Positions 57,781 through 64,000 of a DNA stretch of 64,000 bases are shown here, in pieces. The notes below the pieces were generated by a model that saw nothing but the letters and a program-made list of their open reading frames with translations, was not told where the DNA came from and did not search any database. Source of the DNA: Pelagibacteraceae bacterium AG-414-M23 (GTDB lineage Bacteria; Pseudomonadota; Alphaproteobacteria; Pelagibacterales; Pelagibacteraceae); the NCBI GenBank assembly GCA_003214525.1, contig QCLN01000003.1, positions 33,925 to 97,924 on the forward strand, read 5' to 3'. A program made the translations under genes and the position numbers. Each line of letters starts with the position of its first letter. Within the stretch, counting starts at the first letter, position 1.

Positions 57781-59913
57781 CTAATAAATTTTATATAAAC
57801 TAATTTTAGTTAAATTATCGTTATTTGATTGAGTTAAATAATTTTCGTAATCAAATTTAAGATCAAATCCATTTATATTTTTTGATATATTAAATCCACT
57901 TTTCATACTGGTATTATTTTTTAAATCTAAAGCAAATTTAGCGCCATCAATTGGAACATATCCTAAAGATAAATAAAGATCATTACTGTGTCCTTTTCCA
58001 TTTGCTCTAAATCTTTCAATATTAGCTACAACCGACCATCCTGATATTGAAGTTATATCAAAACCGTATCCAATTCTGTAATTATGTTTTGCCTTATTAT
58101 CTACTTTATATTTATAGACCGTACTTTGACTATTTATATAATAAACCTCTGCATCAGATGATGGGCTTAAATCTGCAATATATTCTAAACGTCCATGATG
58201 ATTTATTATTTCTTCATCATTGCGTTTAACTGTTTTATCTAAAAGTACACCAATAGTAGCTAACGCTGATTTAACCTTTTGTTTTTTATAAATTAATGCA
58301 TCAGCCAAACTATTACCAATGATTGTCTTTTCTCTAAAGGCTGCAAGTTCAGTGTATCCTAAGTCAATTTTAATACCAGGATTGAAATTTAATTCTTCAT
58401 CAACTATTCTTTTTCCAAAATTTATTGATCCGAATATCTGGGTTCCATCTCTATCCCCTTTTAAAGTATTGCCGTATGTTACTCTTTTATGATCAATTTC
58501 TAATAGGCTTATACCGATAATTCCATCTGTAAAAATTTGATTATCTCTCAGTTTTGTTCCATATAAAGAGAGACTATAAGAGTCTGTATCTATTTTAGTT
58601 CCATTAGACCCTATACCTATATCATCATTACCATATTGGAATACATAACCATACATAGTATCTGTGTCATCTTCCTTGATTTTATCAGACCCGATTGAAA
58701 TACCGTAGCTATGAATATTTTTAGAAGATGAATTTATTGAGCTTCTTTTACCTAAAGTTATTCTACCCTCACTCCATTCAAACCAATCTTCTTCATTCAA
58801 ATTTGCATTATTATCTTTTTTATAACTCGCAACTGCTTTAGCTAAATTTGATACAACTTCATTAGTAAAATTAACTTCTGCATTTAAGTTTGTTAAATTA
58901 TCTTTATTTTTATGTCTTCTTAACCACTCAATACGATGAAAAATTGGAAGTGTATTATTTTTAATAATACGTTTTGAAAGTTCTACTTGAGCCTGAATAA
59001 TTGCCTTAGCATCAGCATTGGTTGTTGGATCACTGCAGGTAATAGTGCCTGAGCAAGCTAAATTATATTCATAAACAACATTTGTTCCCGTACCAGAGCC
59101 ACCATCTCCAGTTACATATAATTTTGTAAAGTTAGCTGTAAATTTAAATCCTCTCATATTGCCAGTTTGAGAGCTAATTGAATAAGTTGTGACATGTGAA
59201 ATTGCAGTTACATCCCATGCTGTGGATAATGTATACTTATTAATATCATTTCCAGCATTTCCACCCAGATACATTATAGTTCCGTCAGAACTAAATTGTA
59301 TATTTCTTAATTGAGCTTCTTCATCTTCAAAACTATTTGAACACACATTGTTCGTTGCGGTATCGATATCCCATGCTGTAGTTAAATCATATTGACCAAC
59401 TATTTTACCACCTTGCTGAGAGACATACATACGAGTTCCATCAGGTTTAAATGCTAATGCTCTTACTTGAATACTAGAATGACAATCTCCGGTTATAATT
59501 TTTCTTGTGTCATGTGATATAGTTGTTGTATCCCAAGCAGTTGATAGGTTGAACTGTTCTACACCCACCGCTCCCGATTCACTCCTTATCACATACATAA
59601 CTTTTCCATCGGGTTTAAATTCTATTGCATGAGGTTTATCCATAACAGTACTTCCCCCTACATTTAATTCAGTTTCAGAAGTTTTTTCTGCTGTGCTAAT
59701 ATCAAATGAAGTAGTTAAAGAATATTCAATGACTGTAGCATTAGAGTCCTTATCATTAGTAACATACATTATTTTGCCATCTGGCTTAAAAGTTATTCCT
59801 CGAAGATCAGCAGTGTTCGAAGAGATATCTTTTGATTGTTTAAAGGTAATAAATGCAAAAGCATTTGTTGAGAGTAAAAAAAACAATAAAATTATTAAGT
59901 AAATTTTTTTCAT
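57781..59913 (-). CDS. Beta-propeller passenger with autotransporter-like barrel
   Basis: 710 aa. The signal peptide ends at A-F-A (about residue 20). Residues 36-290 hold five repeats of about 50 residues, each with R-G/A-x-x-F-K-P-D-G-x-x-M-Y-V and then Y-x-L-S-T-A-W-D, a propeller-type blade. A helical, basic linker (about 300-400) follows. Residues about 400-710 are alternating beta strands ending in aromatic Tyr (Y-K-I-Y), like an outer-membrane barrel. ATG 59913 overlaps the pilD stop as ATGA; the open frame upstream of it lies antiparallel to nothing and out of frame in pilD, so it is dropped. Likely a surface-displayed binding protein; ligand unknown. Confidence 0.75.
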   Translation of the reverse strand: MKKIYLIILLFFLLSTNAFAFITFKQSKDISSNTADLRGITFKPDGKIMYVTNDKDSNATVIEYSLTTSFDISTAEKTSETELNVGGSTVMDKPHAIEFKPDGKVMYVIRSESGAVGVEQFNLSTAWDTTTISHDTRKIITGDCHSSIQVRALAFKPDGTRMYVSQQGGKIVGQYDLTTAWDIDTATNNVCSNSFEDEEAQLRNIQFSSDGTIMYLGGNAGNDINKYTLSTAWDVTAISHVTTYSISSQTGNMRGFKFTANFTKLYVTGDGGSGTGTNVVYEYNLACSGTITCSDPTTNADAKAIIQAQVELSKRIIKNNTLPIFHRIEWLRRHKNKDNLTNLNAEVNFTNEVVSNLAKAVASYKKDNNANLNEEDWFEWSEGRITLGKRSSINSSSKNIHSYGISIGSDKIKEDDTDTMYGYVFQYGNDDIGIGSNGTKIDTDSYSLSLYGTKLRDNQIFTDGIIGISLLEIDHKRVTYGNTLKGDRDGTQIFGSINFGKRIVDEELNFNPGIKIDLGYTELAAFREKTIIGNSLADALIYKKQKVKSALATIGVLLDKTVKRNDEEIINHHGRLEYIADLSPSSDAEVYYINSQSTVYKYKVDNKAKHNYRIGYGFDITSISGWSVVANIERFRANGKGHSNDLYLSLGYVPIDGAKFALDLKNNTSMKSGFNISKNINGFDLKFDYENYLTQSNNDNLTKISLYKIY
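59044..59808 (-). repeat. Five propeller-blade repeats in the passenger domain
   Basis: Residues about 36-290 of the protein above. Five units of about 50 aa carry F-K-P-D-G-K-I-M-Y, F-K-P-D-G-K-V-M-Y, F-K-P-D-G-T-R-M-Y, F-S-S-D-G-T-I-M-Y and F-T-A-N-F-T-K-L-Y. Four of them are linked by (S/T)-(L)-(S/T)-T-(A/S)-(W/F)-D. The last unit is degenerate (D-G replaced by N-F). The repeats differ at DNA level, so they are not a recent amplification. Confidence 0.8.
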
Positions 59914-60671
59914 AGCATCAAAAATAATTTTTGTTTTAAAACAAAAAATAAAATTGAAGCTAGAATTATATATGGTCCAAATGGGATTTGTGAAGTTAAT
60001 TTTTTGGATTTTTTTATTAGAGACGGTGTAACAAATAATAGAGCAAGTATTGATGAAAAAAAAAGTACAAAAGGTATTGCAATCCAGCCAAACCAAAATC
60101 CAATAACACCTAATAGCTTAGCATCACCAAGGCCCATACCTTCTTTATTTCTTACTTTCTTATAAAAAAAAATAATCAACCATATGATTGAATAGCCAAA
60201 AACTCCTCCAATTAAAGAATTTATAAAATCGGGAAATATTGTTTGGTTTAAATTTGGATCAAATGACTTAATAAAACCAATAAACATTAATGGAAAAGTA
60301 AGTTCATCGGGTATGATGTAATGTTTTAGGTCGATAAAGAATATAATAATAAAGAAAATACTTAAAATTAATAATAATAAAGTAGAAATCGTAAAGCCAA
60401 AGAAGGCATATATAAGAACAAAGCTAATAGCCGCAAGCAGTTCAACAGCAAAATACTGAAAGCTTATTTTGTAATCACAATTTCTACATTTTGCTTTTAA
60501 AAACAAATAAGAAATTAGTGGGATATTATCATACCATCTGATTGTATTTTTGCACTTAGGACATGAGGACCGACTTAATACAACACCTTTGTTTTTTGGA
60601 ATACGATATATGCAAACGTTAGAGAAGCTGCCCCAAACACTTCCTAAAATAAAAAAAAAAACTAAAACCAC
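59910..60671 (-). CDS. pilD: Type IV prepilin peptidase/N-methylase PilD
   Basis: Cleaves and methylates prepilins at the inner membrane. The cytoplasmic zinc-binding loop has two CxxC pairs (C37/C40 and C62/C65). The aspartyl protease residues are D114 (in F-F-I-D-L-K-H) and D183 (in G-M-G-L-G-D-A-K). About seven to eight transmembrane helices are visible. The length of 253 aa is typical for the family. The start is GTG at 60671. It should process the four pilin-like proteins encoded at 47117-50566. Its stop overlaps the start of the propeller-barrel gene. Confidence 0.95.
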   Translation of the reverse strand: MVLVFFFILGSVWGSFSNVCIYRIPKNKGVVLSRSSCPKCKNTIRWYDNIPLISYLFLKAKCRNCDYKISFQYFAVELLAAISFVLIYAFFGFTISTLLLLILSIFFIIIFFIDLKHYIIPDELTFPLMFIGFIKSFDPNLNQTIFPDFINSLIGGVFGYSIIWLIIFFYKKVRNKEGMGLGDAKLLGVIGFWFGWIAIPFVLFFSSILALLFVTPSLIKKSKKLTSQIPFGPYIILASILFFVLKQKLFLML

Positions 60672-60674
60672 TAA

Positions 60675-60788
60675 TTAAATTTTGAATTGTGAGGCAATAT
60701 TAATAATACCATCGATACAGTATTGAACAAATATAACTGCATCTTGAATATGAAGATATAAACCTGGGGTATTAATTATGATTTCCAT
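60675..60788 (-). CDS. Possible 37-residue peptide upstream of pilD
   Basis: ATG 60788 to TAA 60677-60675 on the minus strand, ending 3 bases before the GTG of pilD. The peptide is mostly hydrophobic or amphipathic (Y-L-H-I-Q-D-A-V-I-F-V-Q-Y-C-I-D-G-I-I-N-I-A). No Shine-Dalgarno is visible, and the frame is short enough to be chance. Its close coupling to pilD is the main argument for a real leader peptide or small membrane protein. Confidence 0.3.
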   Translation of the reverse strand: MEIIINTPGLYLHIQDAVIFVQYCIDGIINIASQFKI

Positions 60789-60819
60789 AGTTGTTTAAAA
60801 ATATCAAAAAAAAGATAGA

Positions 60820-62118
60820 ATGCCAAATATAAAAATGTTTTTTAAATCTAAGAAAGTTGAGCCAAAAAAAGAAGATTCAGCATTAAATCAAGATTTGGCC
60901 ATTATTACACAAATGAACCAAGAGTTTGCTACTTCATTAGATTTAAATGAAACTTTACAAACAGCTTTAGAGGTCATTATAAAAAGACTAAACGCACAAG
61001 CGGCAAATATATTTTTAATTGATGAAAAAAAGCAAGTATTTCAATGTATAGCATCTAAATATCAATCTTATCTTGATGAATATGAGATCCCTTTAACTCA
61101 AGGAGTTATGGGAAAAGCAGTATTACAAAAAAAATGTATAAGAGTTGGAGACGTTAGGAAAGATGTAAGAGAAATTGCAGAATTTTACTTTGATTTAGAT
61201 AATAAAACCAATTTCACTACCTACTCAGTATTATGTTCACCCTTGATAGCTGCTAACGATTGTATTGGAGTAATACACTGCCTTAATAAAAAAACTAATA
61301 ATAAATTATTTGAAGAAGGTGATAGAAAATTACTTGAAACTCTATCAGCACCTGCGGCTCTCGCTATAAGAAATGCCAAAATGGCAAAAGAGCTTATTGA
61401 TAAAAATAGAATGCAAAAAGAAATTGAAATTGTTGGAGAAATTCAAAAAACATTACTATCAAAAAATAAAGATGAAAAATTTCCAATTGCAGGCATAAAC
61501 ATTCCTGCAAAAATTGTTTCGGGTGATTTTTATAATTTTTCAGATCTTGGAAATGGGAAGTATGGTTTTGGGGTGGCCGACGTTTCAGGTAAAGGAATTA
61601 AATCTTCATTATTAATGTCAAAAGCTTCAAGCTTATACAGATGTCTTAGTAAAACTATTTATTCAGCATCCAACTTATTAGACTTACTAAATAAAGAAAT
61701 CTGTGAAACTGCAGCTAGAGGAATGTTTGTTACTATGTTGGTTGGAATATATGATAGTAATAAAAATGAATTGCTATTATCCAATGCAGGACACGAGCCG
61801 CCATTAATATTTTCAAAAGATGGAAAGTTTTCTAATTATACCGAAGCAGGTCCACCACTAGGAATAATGTCTAAAATAAAATACAAAGAGACAACAATAA
61901 AGTTTTCAGATAGTTCTATGTATATTTTTACTGATGGCATAACTGAAATCAAAGATCCATCTGGAGAAATGTTAGGAGCGGAAGGTTTTCAAAACTATAT
62001 AAAGAAACATCAAGACAAACCGAGCAATGAAAGATTGAGAATTATAGTAGAAGACATTGTGAAGTCAGGAAAAATTCAAAAAGATGATTTAACTGTTGTA
62101 GTTATAGACAGCATATAG
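60820..62118 (+). CDS. GAF-domain PP2C-type (SpoIIE/RsbU) phosphatase
   Basis: 432 aa, no signal peptide or membrane helix. A GAF sensor domain spans about residues 38-185 (A-A-N-I-F-L-I-D, G-V-M-G-K-A-V, A-A-P-like L-C-S-P-L-I). A short helical linker follows. The PPM/SpoIIE serine phosphatase domain spans about 230-432, with V-S-G-D-F-Y-N-F, F-G-V-A-D-V-S-G-K-G, L-S-N-A-G-H-E-P-P and D-G-I-T-E as metal-binding blocks. Such proteins dephosphorylate anti-sigma antagonists, but no STAS or HPK partner is encoded nearby. The next gene encodes an HTH protein. Confidence 0.9.
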   Translation: MPNIKMFFKSKKVEPKKEDSALNQDLAIITQMNQEFATSLDLNETLQTALEVIIKRLNAQAANIFLIDEKKQVFQCIASKYQSYLDEYEIPLTQGVMGKAVLQKKCIRVGDVRKDVREIAEFYFDLDNKTNFTTYSVLCSPLIAANDCIGVIHCLNKKTNNKLFEEGDRKLLETLSAPAALAIRNAKMAKELIDKNRMQKEIEIVGEIQKTLLSKNKDEKFPIAGINIPAKIVSGDFYNFSDLGNGKYGFGVADVSGKGIKSSLLMSKASSLYRCLSKTIYSASNLLDLLNKEICETAARGMFVTMLVGIYDSNKNELLLSNAGHEPPLIFSKDGKFSNYTEAGPPLGIMSKIKYKETTIKFSDSSMYIFTDGITEIKDPSGEMLGAEGFQNYIKKHQDKPSNERLRIIVEDIVKSGKIQKDDLTVVVIDSI

Positions 62119-62195
62119 TTTTAATTTAAGCAAAAGGATTGATTGAACTCAAATTAGGTTGTAAGTTAACCATCTTAGGGATATATAAAACTAAA

Positions 62196-62729
62196 ATGAG
62201 CTTAGATAAAACCAAAATGGATAATGACAACATAGTTGCTTTTGAAAAAAATAGAGTAGCAGAAAAGCCTATTTTTTCTAATGGATTGTATAGTTGGGTA
62301 ATGTTTGTGATATCTTTCTATTCAAGAATAAAAGAGAAATTAAATATAGACTTTGAATCATTCATTATCCTTCAAGTGGTAGTTAGCCATTCACTTTATG
62401 AAGCTAATAAAGATGGAAACAAGTCTTTTAATGAATTAGAGCAACACATAGCGAACATAATACAAAACAATGTTACACATAAAAATAAGCTTACTTTCGC
62501 AAGTATTGCTGAAGTTCTTCAAATACCAAGAGAAACAGTAAGAAGAAAAGTAATGTCTTTAAAAAATAAAAATATTTTATTCGTGCACAACACAAATGGA
62601 ATTAAACTTGGCGTAGGTTATAAAGAAATATATAAAGATTTCGTTTCTCAAACCACATTAGATATAAGCACTCTAATGAAAAAGTGGAATAAAAGCGGAG
62701 TATTAGAAAACTTACTAAATATAAAGTAA
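62196..62729 (+). CDS. Putative HTH transcriptional regulator
   Basis: 177 aa. The C-terminal half contains a helix-turn-helix of Crp/MarR-like form: L-T-F-A-S-I-A-E-V-L-Q-I-P-R-E-T-V-R-R-K-V then L-K-N-K-N-I-L, near residues 103-130, followed by a short wing. The N-terminal half (about 30-75) is hydrophobic and helical, with no cyclic-nucleotide domain. Target and signal are unknown. ATG 62196 is chosen; the open frame reaches back to a TTG at 62139, and a second ATG lies at 62217. MFS transporter gene starts 1 base after its stop. Confidence 0.65.
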   Translation: MSLDKTKMDNDNIVAFEKNRVAEKPIFSNGLYSWVMFVISFYSRIKEKLNIDFESFIILQVVVSHSLYEANKDGNKSFNELEQHIANIIQNNVTHKNKLTFASIAEVLQIPRETVRRKVMSLKNKNILFVHNTNGIKLGVGYKEIYKDFVSQTTLDISTLMKKWNKSGVLENLLNIK

Positions 62730-62730
62730 A

Positions 62731-63963
62731 ATGTTGAGTAAATTTCTATACGGACTATATGATTTAGCAAATTCCGCTTATACAATGGTAATAATTACTT
62801 TCGTAACATCCACATACTTTGCAACTCAAATTGTTGGAGATCCTAAGCTAGGTGCAGCTTATTGGCAATGGACAGCTGGACTATGTGGAATTTTAATTGC
62901 TCTAAGCGGGCCTGTGCTTGGGGCCATGGCAGATAGAAAACCATCAGGTAGAATAATTTTTTTAGAACGATTTACCATACTATGTATATTGACCACATGT
63001 TTATTTTGGTTTGCTAAACCAAACTCAAATTTTATTTTATTTACTCTGATTGTTTTTTTTATTTCAAATTATTTTTATGAAATTGCGTCAATATTTTATA
63101 ATTCGCTTTTAAAAAATTGTTCAAATGAAAATAATATTGGAAAAACTTCTGGACTCGGTTTTGCCTTAGGCTATATCGGAAGTGTTCCAGTAATATTAAT
63201 TTGTTTATATTTATTTATTTTACCGGAAAAAACTTTATTTGATTTAAATAAAAGTAATTTCGAACATATAAGATTTATTCCTTTTATTGTTGCCTTTTGG
63301 TTTTTAATATTTTCATTGCCAATGATTTTTTATTTTAAGAAAAAAATTAAATTTGAAAAAAATAATGAAAAAGTTTTCAGTTTTAAAAATATTTTGCAAA
63401 TTATTTGGAAAAATAAATTTACACCTACTGGTAAATTTCTTTTAGCAAGAATGATCTATTCAGATGCATTAATTGTTTTAATTGCAGGAGGTGGAGTTTA
63501 TGCTATCGGTGTGTTTGGATATTCTTCTGCAGAACTTTTAAATCTTGCAATCTTTAGTAATCTAGTTGCATTTGTAGGAGTTATGATCGGAGGATACTTA
63601 AATGATAAGTACTCGTCCAAAAATATAATTTTAATTTGTATTTTATTTTTTATTGGTACTGTTTTCTATGGATCTCTAATCGCTGAAACAAAAAAGGAAT
63701 TTTTTTATAATGTTATGATAATTTCTTTTTTCATTGGATCTATACAAAGTGCAAGTAGAGTACTGATGAGTAAATTATTAAGTACAAACAACCTGGGAAA
63801 AGGTTTTGGTTTATTTAGTTTGTCCGGAAGAATTACTGCATTTGCTGGACCGTTATTAGTTGGAACAATAACTTTTCTTTATTCACAAAGAATTGGCTTT
63901 CTTTCAATATCTTTATTCTTTTTGATCGGATTTTTATTAATGTTGAGTGTTAGGAATGTTTAA
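62731..63963 (+). CDS. MFS transporter, UMF1 (Atg22-like) family
   Basis: 410 aa with about twelve transmembrane helices. The N-terminus Y-G-L-Y-D-L-A-N-S-A-Y and G-P-V-L-G-A-M-A-D-R-K in the loop after helix 2 are typical of the UMF1 family (named for yeast vacuolar Atg22, an amino-acid exporter). F-Y-N-S-L-L and the G-F-G-L-F-S-L-S-G-R-I block near the end also fit. Substrate unknown; amino-acid efflux is the family precedent. It follows the HTH gene by 1 base, so that protein may control it. Confidence 0.85.
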   Translation: MLSKFLYGLYDLANSAYTMVIITFVTSTYFATQIVGDPKLGAAYWQWTAGLCGILIALSGPVLGAMADRKPSGRIIFLERFTILCILTTCLFWFAKPNSNFILFTLIVFFISNYFYEIASIFYNSLLKNCSNENNIGKTSGLGFALGYIGSVPVILICLYLFILPEKTLFDLNKSNFEHIRFIPFIVAFWFLIFSLPMIFYFKKKIKFEKNNEKVFSFKNILQIIWKNKFTPTGKFLLARMIYSDALIVLIAGGGVYAIGVFGYSSAELLNLAIFSNLVAFVGVMIGGYLNDKYSSKNIILICILFFIGTVFYGSLIAETKKEFFYNVMIISFFIGSIQSASRVLMSKLLSTNNLGKGFGLFSLSGRITAFAGPLLVGTITFLYSQRIGFLSISLFFLIGFLLMLSVRNV

Positions 63964-64000
63964 AAGGTAAAAAATTCTATTTATAATTGAAAATTTAGCA

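Noticed and set aside
59914..60096. 61-codon upstream extension of the propeller-barrel gene
   Set aside because: It runs inside pilD in another frame and would hide a clear signal peptide that begins at the ATG at 59913.

Overview
The window is a continuous, very AT-rich, tightly packed stretch of chromosome. It most likely comes from the SAR11 clade (Pelagibacterales, Alphaproteobacteria). Evidence for this is the strong A/T and Lys/Asn/Ile bias, intergenic gaps that are mostly zero to a few tens of bases, an alphaproteobacterial permuted two-piece tmRNA, ThyX, an alphaproteobacterial-type FolP N-terminal extension, and the classic gene sets tilS-ftsH-folP-glmM, xseB-ispA-dxs and hflK-hflC-degP. 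No insertion sequence, prophage, integrase or CRISPR array was seen. The only stretch above 300 bases without a protein gene holds the tmRNA.

Layout. 1-7.7 kb (+): end of a CpoB/YbgF-like gene, then tilS, ftsH, folP, glmM, thiD and purA. 7.7-10.7 kb (-): rpoH, rluD and sua5, with a tRNA-Arg(UCG) on the + strand between the last two. 10.75-24.9 kb: isoprenoid genes (ispA, dxs and a long-chain polyprenyl synthase), aroC, pdxH, an S49 peptidase, glyQS, ppdK, nadC and nadA. 24.9-26.3 kb: tRNA-Leu(GAG), tmRNA (-) and thyX. 26.3-30.1 kb: an SGNH-like membrane protein, an SxtJ-family protein, a 49-residue DUF5989-family protein and a NodU/CmcH-type carbamoyltransferase; together these look like an uncharacterised surface or small-molecule modification cluster. 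30.1-35.5 kb: mrp (-), then hflK-hflC-DUF2065-degP-miaA. 35.5-40.5 kb: branched-chain amino acid genes ilvB-ilvH-ilvC-leuA. 40.5-46.0 kb: the rod-shape set mreB-mreC-mreD-mrdA-rodA. 46.1-60.7 kb: type IV pilus and surface region, with pilT, four minor pilin-like genes, an unknown secreted protein, a very large pilY1, two convergent autotransporter-like proteins and the prepilin peptidase pilD. 60.8-64 kb: a GAF-PP2C phosphatase, an HTH protein and an MFS transporter.

The core genes are ordinary. The accessory interest lies at 26.3-30.1 kb and 46-60.7 kb. In the second region the pilus tip protein PilY1 appears to carry a roughly 360-residue beta-rich insertion inside its vWA fold. The prepilin peptidase gene is joined by an ATGA overlap to a beta-propeller/beta-barrel protein, which suggests that pilus biogenesis and a second surface protein are made together.

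Extreme compaction is visible in how genes meet. Four convergent gene pairs end in the same palindromic TTAA, which gives both genes their TAA stop. Two divergent starts (sua5/xseB) lie only 20 bp apart. Coordinates of start codons were adjusted where an internal start is better supported than the longest open frame.
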